Assembly: GCA_903821685.1 (NCBI GenBank)
Contig: CAIJLW010000035.1
Coordinates: 1-33,619, forward strand
Source: an uncultured Sphingomonadales bacterium
GTDB taxonomy: Bacteria; Pseudomonadota; Alphaproteobacteria; Sphingomonadales; Sphingomonadaceae
Reading direction: 5' to 3'
Length of the DNA stretch: 33,619 bases
In this document: one piece after another, positions 16,167 through 23,742 of the stretch
Position numbering within the stretch: the first letter of the stretch is position 1
Layout: each line of letters begins with the position of its first letter
Notes under the pieces: generated by a model
Databases searched by the model: none
Told to the model about the DNA's origin: nothing
The model's input: the letters and a program-made list of their open reading frames with translations, nothing else
Made by a program: the position numbers and the translations under genes

Positions 16167-16406
16167 ATGACTATCATCGCTACCCTTCTTTTCGTGATCG
16201 CACTAAGTGCGTCACTTGGTGTAATATTGCTGTCCATCCGCAATGCCATGCCGCGTATTCGTGAAGTGATTGATATGGAATTCGCCCTCTCACCGCAGCG
16301 TGAGCGCCGGATAATATTGGGCGAAATGCGGCGTCTGGCGCCTGCGGAGATCATCCCCTTTCCCGCGATGTCGCGCGTCCATAACACGCCCCGTTTGGCT
16401 GCCTAG
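16167..16406 (+). CDS. Small single-pass membrane protein under a LexA box, function unknown
   Basis: The 79-residue protein starts MTIIATLLFVIALSASLGVI, one membrane span (about residues 2-23), followed by a mostly cytoplasmic, Arg/Glu-rich region (IREVIDMEFALSPQRERRII, LGEMRRLAPAEIIPFP). I recognise no family. The ATG at 16167 has an AAAGGA site 8 bases upstream. An upstream ATG at 16071 in the same frame is unlikely because it overlaps the LexA box. A 6-bp leader hairpin (16129-16147, CCCACC/GGTGGG) precedes the ribosome binding site, and a terminator-like hairpin follows. The LexA box makes it a probable DNA-damage-induced gene. By analogy of size, topology and control with Caulobacter SidA, a division inhibitor is one possibility, but this is inference only. 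Confidence 0.7.
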   Translation: MTIIATLLFVIALSASLGVILLSIRNAMPRIREVIDMEFALSPQRERRIILGEMRRLAPAEIIPFPAMSRVHNTPRLAA

Positions 16407-16411
16407 ATATC

Positions 16412-16435
16412 AACCCCACAGTGTGGTCGGGTTTT
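16412..16435 (+). terminator. Likely terminator of the small membrane protein gene
   Basis: Six bases after the stop, AACCC-CAC-AGT-GTG-(GTC)-GGGTT forms a stem with a 3-base bulge and runs into TTTT on the plus strand. This is the form of a short intrinsic terminator and marks the gene as a single-gene transcript. Confidence 0.5.
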
Positions 16436-16470
16436 AGGTAACTTAGCTACGCCCTTCGAAGACGTGGATT

Positions 16471-16484
16471 GCCCTAACTAGGGC
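16471..16484. repeat. Short inverted repeat in the 16407-16536 gap
   Basis: GCCCTA-AC-TAGGGC is a perfect 6-bp inverted repeat with a 2-base spacer, the shape of a dimeric repressor operator. It lies between the convergent small membrane gene and hup and is not next to an obvious promoter. No protein is assigned to it. Confidence 0.35.
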
Positions 16485-16536
16485 CATGCGCACAACTTGT
16501 TCGGCGCCAATCTTCTTTTGTGACCAATATGGGCAT

Positions 16537-16566
16537 AAAAAAGGGCGGGTGCTTTCGCCCCGCCCT
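16537..16566 (-). terminator. Intrinsic terminator of hup
   Basis: On the minus strand AGGGCGGG and CCCGCCCT form an 8-bp GC-rich stem around a GCGAAAGC-type tight loop and are followed at once by six T. It lies 27 bases downstream of the hup stop and is a textbook Rho-independent terminator. Confidence 0.85.
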
Positions 16567-16592
16567 CTGTAACCAATTTCTTGGTGTGTGTC

Positions 16593-16865
16593 TTAGTTGA
16601 CAGCGTCCTTGAGAGCCTTGCCAGCTTTGAACTTTGGCTGAGTCGATGCCTTGATGGTCATTGGCTCACCGGTGCGTGGGTTACGTCCGGTCGATGCCTT
16701 ACGCTTTGCAACGCCAAAGGTACCGAAACCAACGAGACGTACTTCGCCGCCGCTCTTCAGAGCGCCAGTGATTGCTTCAAATGTTGCTTCGACGGCTTTG
16801 CCGGCATCAGCCTTGGTCAAACCGCTAGCTTCGGCAACTGCACTGACGAGATCTTGCTTGTTCAT
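16593..16865 (-). CDS. hupB: DNA-binding protein HU
   Basis: HU is a small dimeric nucleoid protein that bends and compacts DNA. The 90-residue protein begins MNKQDLVSAVAEASGLTKAD and contains the dimer core GEVRLVGFGTFGVAKRKAST and the DNA-embracing beta-arm GRNPRTGEPMTIKAS, ending KFKAGKALKDAVN. Length and sequence are canonical. It has its own promoter and terminator and is a single-gene unit downstream of lon, as in many proteobacteria. Whether it should be called hupA or hupB cannot be decided; there is one visible copy. Confidence 0.95.
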   Translation of the reverse strand: MNKQDLVSAVAEASGLTKADAGKAVEATFEAITGALKSGGEVRLVGFGTFGVAKRKASTGRNPRTGEPMTIKASTQPKFKAGKALKDAVN

Positions 16866-16939
16866 GTGGGAACCCCCCTCTTAAAATTATATGAGACCCA
16901 TTTATCGATACCATGAGTCGCGGCCAAAGCCGGTGGGGA

Positions 16940-16968
16940 GATAATGAGCAGAATGTTAACGCTGTCAA
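16940..16968 (-). promoter_or_regulatory. Likely hup promoter
   Basis: On the minus strand TTGACA (16968-16963) and ATTATC (16945-16940) are spaced by 17 bases, about 75 bases upstream of the hup ATG. The -35 is a perfect match and the -10 is good, as expected for a highly expressed gene. It lies between the lon terminator and hup. Confidence 0.65.
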
Positions 16969-17002
16969 AGGAAATATCGGCCCAAAACGGTCATTTTCTG
17001 TG

Positions 17003-17046
17003 AAAAAAGACGAGTCCTGCTTATTATACACTTATAATAGCAGGAC
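17003..17046 (-). terminator. Intrinsic terminator of lon
   Basis: Immediately after the lon stop, the minus strand forms a long hairpin: GTCCTGC-TATTATA pairs with TATAATA-(A)-GCAGGAC around a 4-base loop, with one bulged base. Five bases on, six T follow. The outer part is GC-rich and the inner part AT-rich. It separates lon from hup. Confidence 0.65.
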
Positions 17047-17054
17047 ACGCCGCC

Positions 17055-19454
17055 TCAATGTGTCACTGGCACCCCATTTTCACTGGTAGTTACAGCCGGT
17101 AAAGCCGCTGCCAGATCATCCGCCTCGGTCCATTCCACGGCGACCAATGGGGATACTAAAGCACGCGCCAGAACCTGATCGACATGGCTAACTGGGATAA
17201 TCTCAAGACCGTCCTTTATGTTTGCTGGAATGTCCGCAAGGTCCTTTTCATTCTCTTGGGGAATGAGCACGGTTTTAATCCCGCCGCGCAAAGCCGCCAG
17301 CAACTTCTCTTTCAATCCACCAATCGGCAACACACGTCCACGCAACGTGACTTCGCCAGTCATGGCAACATCGCGGTGCACGGCAATACCCGTAAGTGTC
17401 GACACGATGCACGTCACCATGCCTATGCCGGCCGATGGGCCATCCTTGGGCACTGCGCCTTCGGGAAGGTGAATGTGCACATCTTTGCGGGCAAACAGGC
17501 TTGGTTTGATGCCATAGCTCGGCGCGCGCGCCTTCACGTAGCTCAAGGCCGCCTGAATGGACTCGCTCATGACTTCGCCTAGCTTACCTGTCGTCTTAAT
17601 ATTCCCCTTACCAGGAACAGTGACAGCTTCGATGGTCAGCAACTCACCACCCACTTCAGTCCAGGCGAGACCCGTGACGGCACCGATCTGGTTTTCTTCC
17701 TCACCCATGTCATGGCGAAATTTACGAACGCCGGAAAAGTCGGCAAGATTTTCGGGCGTAATGACAATGCTCTTGTCCTTACCTTCCAATATCCGCCGTA
17801 AAGATTTACGCGCAAGCTTCGCGATCTCACGCTCCAGAGTCCGAACGCCGGCCTCTCTTGTGTAATAGCGAATGACATCGCGCAGTGCATCGTCGCTTAT
17901 CGAGAACTCTTCAGGCTTAAGCCCGTGGGCCTCGATCTGCTTTTCCACCAAATGGCGCTTGGCAATCTCAAACTTCTCGTCCTCAGTGTAGCCTTCAAGA
18001 CGGATGATTTCCATCCGGTCCAACAACGCCTGCGGTAAGTTCATGCTGTTTGCGGTCGTTACGAACATCACGTCCGACAAATCAAGATCAATTTCCAGAT
18101 AATGGTCATTGAACTTGTTGTTCTGTTCAGGATCGAGAACCTCAAGCAAGGCCGACGCTGGATCGCCCCGGAAATCCTGCCCAAGCTTGTCGATTTCATC
18201 GAGCAAGAACAACGGGTTCATCGTCCCTGCCTTTTTCAAATTGGCCGCGACCTTGCCGGGCATTGAACCAATATAGGTACGACGGTGGCCGCGTATCTCG
18301 GCCTCGTCCCGAACGCCGCCCAAGGATTGGCGAATGAACTCACGACCAGTCGCCTTGGCAATCGATTTGCCAAGGGAAGTCTTGCCGACCCCCGGAGGGC
18401 CAACGAGGCACAATATTGGCCCCTTCAGCTTGTTCGTCCGAGCTTGCACCGCAAGATATTCCACGATCCGGTCCTTAACCTTTTCCAAGGCGAAGTGGTC
18501 GGCATCAAGAACGTCCTGCGCCTTGGCAATATCGCGCTTCAGCTTGGATTTTTTTCCCCATGGAATGCCCAAAAGCGTATCAAGATAATTACGGATGACC
18601 GTGGCTTCTGCAGACATCGGCGCCATCCCGCGCAGCTTTTTCAGTTCCGCATTGGCTTTCGCTTTTGCTTCCTTGGAGAGCTTCATCGTGTCAATCTTGG
18701 CCTGAATTTCGGTAACCTCGTCACCGCCTTCGCCATCGTCGTTGCCAAGCTCGCGCTGAATGGCTTTCATCTGCTCATTCAAATAATATTCGCGCTGCGT
18801 CTTTTCCATTTGACGCTTCACACGGCCACGGATTTTCTTTTCAACCTGCAAAACGCCAAGCTCGCCTTCCATGAAGGCAAAGGCCATTTCAAGCCGGCGA
18901 AGCGGGTTGGATTCAACCAACAAGGACTGCTTATCCGAAACCTTCAATTGAATATTCGCCGCAACGGTGTCCGCCAGTGCCGACGGGTTATCAATCTCGG
19001 TTAACTGAACAGCTGCCTCTGCGGGCATTTTCTTGTTCAGTTTCGAATAATTCTCGAACTGCTCCGTCACTGAACGCATCAGTGCGGTTGCCTCGGGGCC
19101 ATCCGCGCTTTGTTCGTCAACCAAGATGACGGTCGCCTCAACATAATTGTCGCCACGCTCGATCAAGTCGCGCAATTCAGCGCGTTGTTTGCCCTCAACC
19201 AGCACGCGCACTGTGCCATCAGGCAACTTTAACAGCTGCATGATCGTGGCAGTCACGCCGATATTATAAAGATCATCCTTGGTGGGATCGTCCTCGGAAG
19301 GGTCAAGCTGCGCGACAAGAAAAATTTCTTTGTTGGATTTCATTGCCTGTTCCAAGGCAACCACCGATTTATCACGCCCAACAAACAACGGCACAATCAT
19401 GCCGGGGAAAACAACAATATCGCGCAATGGCAATAATGGAAGGTTCAGATCCAT
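17055..19454 (-). CDS. lon: ATP-dependent protease Lon
   Basis: Lon is a cytoplasmic AAA+ serine protease that removes misfolded and short-lived regulatory proteins. The 799-residue protein has an N-terminal substrate-binding domain (LPLLPLRDIVVFPGMIVPLF), a coiled helical linker (KKIRGRVKRQMEKTQREYYL), an ATPase domain with Walker A GPPGVGKTSLG and Walker B FLLDEIDKLG, and the protease domain with catalytic S674 in KDGPSAGIGM and K717 in GGLKEKLLAA. Length is typical. The upstream region has a heat-shock-like promoter and the 3' end a terminator, so it is a single-gene unit. Confidence 0.98.
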   Translation of the reverse strand: MDLNLPLLPLRDIVVFPGMIVPLFVGRDKSVVALEQAMKSNKEIFLVAQLDPSEDDPTKDDLYNIGVTATIMQLLKLPDGTVRVLVEGKQRAELRDLIERGDNYVEATVILVDEQSADGPEATALMRSVTEQFENYSKLNKKMPAEAAVQLTEIDNPSALADTVAANIQLKVSDKQSLLVESNPLRRLEMAFAFMEGELGVLQVEKKIRGRVKRQMEKTQREYYLNEQMKAIQRELGNDDGEGGDEVTEIQAKIDTMKLSKEAKAKANAELKKLRGMAPMSAEATVIRNYLDTLLGIPWGKKSKLKRDIAKAQDVLDADHFALEKVKDRIVEYLAVQARTNKLKGPILCLVGPPGVGKTSLGKSIAKATGREFIRQSLGGVRDEAEIRGHRRTYIGSMPGKVAANLKKAGTMNPLFLLDEIDKLGQDFRGDPASALLEVLDPEQNNKFNDHYLEIDLDLSDVMFVTTANSMNLPQALLDRMEIIRLEGYTEDEKFEIAKRHLVEKQIEAHGLKPEEFSISDDALRDVIRYYTREAGVRTLEREIAKLARKSLRRILEGKDKSIVITPENLADFSGVRKFRHDMGEEENQIGAVTGLAWTEVGGELLTIEAVTVPGKGNIKTTGKLGEVMSESIQAALSYVKARAPSYGIKPSLFARKDVHIHLPEGAVPKDGPSAGIGMVTCIVSTLTGIAVHRDVAMTGEVTLRGRVLPIGGLKEKLLAALRGGIKTVLIPQENEKDLADIPANIKDGLEIIPVSHVDQVLARALVSPLVAVEWTEADDLAAALPAVTTSENGVPVTH

Positions 19455-19506
19455 AGATACTCCAATTGGCGGTCACCCAAAACGGCAACCTGCCTGTTCC
19501 AACCCA

Positions 19507-19533
19507 ATATGAGGGCTTTGCGGACGCTTTCAA
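19507..19533 (-). promoter_or_regulatory. Putative RpoH (heat-shock) promoter of lon
   Basis: On the minus strand TTGAAA (19533-19528) and CCTCATAT (19514-19507) are separated by 13 bases, 53 bases upstream of the lon ATG. This matches the sigma-32 pattern (CTTGAAA, spacer of 11-16, CCCCATNT) with small deviations. lon is a classical sigma-32 target, so position and sequence agree. Confidence 0.6.
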
Positions 19534-19609
19534 TGCATGTGCACGGGTTAGGCACATTTAATTGGGGAAAAACCGTAATGGACCTCGGCCACTACAGCCA
19601 TTCGCCTTA

Positions 19610-19945
19610 TCAAAATGGCAATTTGAACCCTGGAGGCAGCGGTAATCCGCTAGACATCTTGCCCATTTCCGCATTGCTGGCGGCATCAGCCTTGTCGCGG
19701 GCATCGTTGAATGCTGCTGTGATAAGGTCTTCCAACATGCCCTTGTCGGCTGGCACGATGAGGCTGTCATCGATTTCAACGTTCAATATCCGGCCTTTTG
19801 CAGTCGCCTTAACCTTCACCAGGCCACCACCAGAAACGCCCTCAACCCGGATCGTATCCAGCGTTGCCTGCGCTTGTTCCATCTGTTGCTGGATATTCTG
19901 GGCAGCTTCTTGCGCAGCCTTGATCATCTCTTCCATGCTTTTCAC
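19610..19945 (-). CDS. YbaB/EbfC-family nucleoid-associated protein
   Basis: YbaB proteins are small dimeric DNA-binding proteins almost always encoded next to dnaX. The protein has 111 residues if it starts at the GTG at 19945 (MKSMEEMIKAAQEAAQNIQQ); an ATG at 19936 would give 108. The GTG is preferred because it overlaps the dnaX stop as GTGA. Family features are the N-terminal helix, EGVSGGGLVKVKATAKGRIL and VEIDDSLIVPADKGMLEDLI, with NDARDKADA near the C-terminus and the closing LPLPPGFKLPF. It is coupled to dnaX. Confidence 0.93.
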   Translation of the reverse strand: MKSMEEMIKAAQEAAQNIQQQMEQAQATLDTIRVEGVSGGGLVKVKATAKGRILNVEIDDSLIVPADKGMLEDLITAAFNDARDKADAASNAEMGKMSSGLPLPPGFKLPF

Positions 19946-21675
19946 GCGCTCTTACTCCATTTCATGCCATTATCGTCGCTGTCGAGCAGCTCCGCCTCTG
20001 GAAACGCAGCAAACGCCGCTTTGACCAAAGGTGACTCCATTATAATGCGTTTATCAGTCTCGGCGTCGGCTTGCTCCTGCTCCAATAGGCTTGGCTGGGC
20101 ATCTCCCGCGCGCTCTTCTACGTCCCAGCGCATGCCCGTAACCTTCGCAAGCGCATCCCGCAGTTCGCCCAAAAATGTCGGTGCAACGGGCCCCGCCAAT
20201 TGAAACGCCAACATAGGCGGTGCATATTCGACCAGACGGACAACATCGCGCAACGTCATTTCAAGGCTTACAAACCCGTCACGCGCCAGACGATCCAAAA
20301 GCGCTTTAAACGTCGCAGGCATCAATGACTGCACTGAAGCGGAGGCCGTGGCATCAGGCGCAGTGGACGCAGAAGCAGGTATTGCCGCCGTGAACGCCCC
20401 CTCACCAATCATCTTGGCAAGCTCACCAGGGTCCGGCAGCGTTGCGGCATGGATCACGCGCAACAGGGCCATGTCGGCCGCATCCAGCGGGACAGATGCA
20501 CGCGCGACTTCCTCCTGCCCTTTTAACAACAATTGCCAAAGACGATGCAGAACCGGGAAAGATAAACGGTCCGCATGATCCTCAACCACAGCATTAGCTT
20601 CGGCATCCAGCGCTCCATCGCGTGGCGCGCCTACCTTCGTGAGTGTCAGCCTATGTACTTCGGACAACAATCCAGCAAACATCGCCAGCGGTTCAACACC
20701 AAGATTATATTGGTTCTTTGCCTCCGCCAACATGGCCTGCGCATCGCCCATGAGGATTAGGCCAAAGAGACGACGGATCGCACCACGGTCGGACAAGCCC
20801 AACATGTCGCGCACCTGCGCCGCGGTGACTTTTCCATCACCCTCCATATCGGCATGGGCAATGGCTTGATCAAGGATCGACAGACCGTCGCGAACAGAAC
20901 CCTCGGCGGCTTGCGCAATTAAAGTCAGCGCCTCGGTTTCAGCCTCTACGGCTTCCTTGGCGGAGATTTCAGCGAAATGCCCCGAGAGCTTTTCGGTGGG
21001 TATCCGTTTCAGATCAAAGCGCTGACACCGCGACAGGACTGTAATCGGAACCTTGTTGACTTCTGTCGTTGCGAACAAAAACTTTACATGGCCCGGCGGT
21101 TCTTCAAGCGTCTTCAGCAGCGCATTAAACGCGTTTTTGGACAGCATGTGAACTTCGTCGATGATGTAGATTTTGTAGCGTGCAGACACGGCAGAGTACC
21201 GCACAGCCTCAATAATCTCCCGCACATCGTCTACACCGGTGTGGCTTGCGGCATCCATTTCGATGACGTCGATATGCCGACCCTCCGCGATTGCGACACA
21301 AGGCTCGCAAGCCCCACACGGGTCAATAGTCGGGCCGCCCTGCCCGTCGGTCCCAATGCAGTTCAACGCCTTGGCAATCAATCGCGCGGTTGAGGTTTTC
21401 CCCACCCCGCGCACGCCAGTCATCAAGAATGCATGTGCAAGGCGGTCACGCTTTATGGCGTTACCCAAGGTTTGGACCATCGCGTCCTGCCCAATGAGTT
21501 CCGCAAATGTCTGTGGCCGATATTTGCGCGCCAAAACGCGGTATGCCGCTCCGCCAGTCGCCACGGGCGCGGCGGCGGGCATAGCCGCTACAGGCAAATC
21601 CAGACCCAGCCCCAATGCATCATCAGGCATATCTGGGTCGCGTTCGGCGAATTCTGGGGTATCGGAATCGGGCAT
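19942..21675 (-). CDS. dnaX: DNA polymerase III subunits tau/gamma
   Basis: DnaX is the ATPase motor of the clamp loader that puts the sliding clamp on DNA. From the ATG at 21675 it has 577 residues. After an acidic N-terminal extension (about 45 residues) comes the core start YRVLARKYRPQTFAELIGQD, then Walker A GVRGVGKTSTARL, a four-cysteine zinc module (CIGTDG...PCGACEPC), Walker B YIIDEVHMLS, and sensor motif LLKTLEEPPGHVKFLFATTE. The C-terminal half is the tau-specific part. The frame extends to 21876, but no supporting start lies there. No obvious A-rich slippery site for a gamma frameshift was seen in the reading. The ribosome binding site is weak. Confidence 0.94.
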   Translation of the reverse strand: MPDSDTPEFAERDPDMPDDALGLGLDLPVAAMPAAAPVATGGAAYRVLARKYRPQTFAELIGQDAMVQTLGNAIKRDRLAHAFLMTGVRGVGKTSTARLIAKALNCIGTDGQGGPTIDPCGACEPCVAIAEGRHIDVIEMDAASHTGVDDVREIIEAVRYSAVSARYKIYIIDEVHMLSKNAFNALLKTLEEPPGHVKFLFATTEVNKVPITVLSRCQRFDLKRIPTEKLSGHFAEISAKEAVEAETEALTLIAQAAEGSVRDGLSILDQAIAHADMEGDGKVTAAQVRDMLGLSDRGAIRRLFGLILMGDAQAMLAEAKNQYNLGVEPLAMFAGLLSEVHRLTLTKVGAPRDGALDAEANAVVEDHADRLSFPVLHRLWQLLLKGQEEVARASVPLDAADMALLRVIHAATLPDPGELAKMIGEGAFTAAIPASASTAPDATASASVQSLMPATFKALLDRLARDGFVSLEMTLRDVVRLVEYAPPMLAFQLAGPVAPTFLGELRDALAKVTGMRWDVEERAGDAQPSLLEQEQADAETDKRIIMESPLVKAAFAAFPEAELLDSDDNGMKWSKSA

Positions 21676-21966
21676 TATCGTCACGTTAATATGGTCATCG
21701 ACCTTTGTCGAAGTCTTCTCAACCGAAACACGGGGAAAAGTAGGAGCCGAATGACCCGCAGCGAATTCGTTGTGGCTGCTTCCGTCAGGATCTGACCAGG
21801 TTGGCGAGTGCCACGTCCATCCGACTCCCACGCCGCATATGGCCGCGACGTTGCCGAAATGCAAGTGCAGGAACACAAAGCGATAAACGCCATTTTAACC
21901 GCAATACGAAATATTAAATTAACCGTGATTCGTTAGCAACCATCCGTCACACAGGAATAAACGGTT
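21676..21966. other. Divergent intergenic region between dnaX and the PilZ gene, with TTAACC half-sites
   Basis: This 291-base gap holds no convincing gene. The end near the PilZ gene is AT-rich and has two TTAACC sequences (21895-21900 and 21919-21924), which match half-sites for the cell-cycle regulator CtrA. A canonical TTAA-N7-TTAA pair is not present. The dnaX promoter must also lie here but is not clear. Confidence 0.4.
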
Positions 21967-22308
21967 ATGAACAGCGCGTCATTGAGGACCATATCATATA
22001 AACGATACGAAGGCGCAGCGCGCGAAGATCGCAGTGCCCCGCGCGTTTGCGTTAAAATCCCTGCTATCGTGCGTCCTTCGGGTTCATCGGGATACTCCGT
22101 GATTGTCCGAAATCTGTCGCTTTCCGGTGTCGCTTGTGAGGCGCTGACGCGGATGCCTGCGGGTACACAATTGCGGCTAACCCTTCCCGGCCTCATGGCG
22201 ATTCAGGCCAAGGTCATTTGGAACGACTGCAATATTGTCGGGTGCGAATTCAGCACTATGCTGAACCCCGCCGCCCTTCAAAACATATTAACGCGGTTTC
22301 CTGCTTAA
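21967..22308 (+). CDS. PilZ-domain protein (predicted cyclic di-GMP receptor)
   Basis: The 113-residue protein is essentially one PilZ domain. Both binding motifs of cyclic di-GMP receptors are visible: RxxxR in DRSAPRVCVKIPA (about residue 22) and NxSxxG in VRNLSLSGVACEAL (about residue 49), followed by the beta-barrel strands LRLTLPGLMAIQAKVIWNDC and GCEFSTM. It therefore probably binds cyclic di-GMP and signals to a partner affecting motility, adhesion or envelope polysaccharide. No other domain and no linked partner gene is seen. An AGGA site lies 12 bases before the ATG, a little far. It is a single gene convergent with the ligase at 22311, only 2 bases apart. Confidence 0.88.
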   Translation: MNSASLRTISYKRYEGAAREDRSAPRVCVKIPAIVRPSGSSGYSVIVRNLSLSGVACEALTRMPAGTQLRLTLPGLMAIQAKVIWNDCNIVGCEFSTMLNPAALQNILTRFPA

Positions 22309-22310
22309 GC

Positions 22311-23714
22311 TTAAGCGTTGCGCAAATACCAGTCATAATCGATGCTCGGCACGTGGCCAAAATAGCGATCCTGTTCGACGCGCTTTACGATAGTAAACAT
22401 GTCGACAAAACGGTCGCCGAGATACTCACGCAGCAATTTGGAACCGTGAAAGCGGTCGACTGCGGCAAACCAGTTGCTTGGCGGCTTGTCATCGCCTGAT
22501 CCATCCCGGTCATAGCCATTGCCAACGACCGCTGGGCCTGGATCGACCTGATGCGTGATGCCGTGGTGAATACCGGACAATACGCCAGCGACCGCAAGAT
22601 ATGGGTTTGCATCCGCACCACAGGCGCGATGTTCCACATGGCGGCTTGATGCCGGACCAGCGGGGATGCGGAAGGAAACGGTGCGGTTGTTGACGCCCCA
22701 TGTCGGTGCGACCGGCGCGTAGCTGTTCGCCTTGAAACGGCGGTAGCTGTTGGCATGTGGCGCAAAGAGCGCGAAGCAGTCGCCAACACTCGCGATCATC
22801 CCACCAATGGCGTGACGCAACATTGCAGTGCCTTCCGGATCGTCGGAGGCAAATAGGTTGAGCCCTTCGGCATCGTTCATCGAGACGTGAATATGCATCC
22901 CTGAGCCTGCTTGTTCGGCAAATGGTTTCGCCATGAAAGTCGCCTCAAGGCCATGTGCTTGTGCCACTGCCTTGACCACGCGCTTATACATGATGGCATC
23001 GTCGCATGCCCGAAGCACGTCGGGCTTGTAGCGCAATGTCAACTCGCACTGACCGGGTGCAAATTCCGAAATCGCGGATTCAAGCGGCAGCCCTTGAATA
23101 TCGCATGTTTCGTATAACTCGTCGAAGAAGGGGCGAAAGTCGTCCAGTTCGCGCAAGCCATAGACTTCGACCATCTGCGGCGTTTCGCGATTATACTCTG
23201 GCCGAGCTGGGCGGATGGAACCATCACGCGCACGCTTTGGATCCAACAAATAGAATTCTAGTTCAACCGCCAAGGCGGGCGTCAGCCCCATTTCGGCGAA
23301 GCGGTCAACGACAAGACCAAGCACATGGCGCGGATCAAGGTCATGTGGCTGGCCATCCAATTCATAAAAATCGACCAAGAATTGCGCCGCATTGTCGCCT
23401 GCCCATGGTGTGCGCACAAGTGTGCCCGGAATTGGCTTCATCGAACGATCAGCGTCGCCATCTTCCCATACCAATCCCGTTTCCACGGTGTCTTGCCCAG
23501 TGATGTCGACAACAGCAATTGAACCAGGGAAAAACCGTCCAATTTCATAGACTGACAAAACCTCATGCTGGCGCAGCCGCTTTCCCCGCGGCACGCCGCC
23601 AAAATCGGTATAGATCATCTCAACGGAGTCGATGTCGGGATATGCCGCAAAAAAGGCCTCCGCTTCGCTCCGTGGCGCAATGATCGCTGATGATTTTGCC
23701 CGCTTGATTGTCAT
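22311..23714 (-). CDS. Glutamine-synthetase-like gamma-glutamylamine ligase (PuuA-type), copy 1
   Basis: The 467-residue protein has the glutamine synthetase fold: VELEFYLLDPKRARDG, SEFAPGQCELTLRYKP, GSGMHIHVSMND, the ATP/substrate block HANSYRRFKANSYAPVAPTW, NNRTVSFRIPAG, and HVEHRACGADANPYLA. The metal and ATP residues are kept. At the position of E327 of E. coli GlnA (ammonium site, in GYEAP) it has Tyr (NSYAP), which argues against ammonia and for another amine acceptor. With the PuuB-like oxidase and aminotransferase next to it, the likely reaction is ATP-dependent gamma-glutamylation of a polyamine such as putrescine. It starts 28 bases after the aminotransferase stop and is the last gene of the unit. 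Confidence 0.85.
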   Translation of the reverse strand: MTIKRAKSSAIIAPRSEAEAFFAAYPDIDSVEMIYTDFGGVPRGKRLRQHEVLSVYEIGRFFPGSIAVVDITGQDTVETGLVWEDGDADRSMKPIPGTLVRTPWAGDNAAQFLVDFYELDGQPHDLDPRHVLGLVVDRFAEMGLTPALAVELEFYLLDPKRARDGSIRPARPEYNRETPQMVEVYGLRELDDFRPFFDELYETCDIQGLPLESAISEFAPGQCELTLRYKPDVLRACDDAIMYKRVVKAVAQAHGLEATFMAKPFAEQAGSGMHIHVSMNDAEGLNLFASDDPEGTAMLRHAIGGMIASVGDCFALFAPHANSYRRFKANSYAPVAPTWGVNNRTVSFRIPAGPASSRHVEHRACGADANPYLAVAGVLSGIHHGITHQVDPGPAVVGNGYDRDGSGDDKPPSNWFAAVDRFHGSKLLREYLGDRFVDMFTIVKRVEQDRYFGHVPSIDYDWYLRNA

Positions 23715-23742
23715 GATGATACTTTCGTAAGTCCTGATTTTG

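Noticed and set aside
18285-19004. Plus-strand open frame opposite lon
   Set aside because: Antisense shadow of lon without a ribosome binding site or domain.
21676-21876. N-terminal extension of dnaX by 67 codons
   Set aside because: No supporting start or homologous sequence; the translation is unlike DnaX until after 21675.
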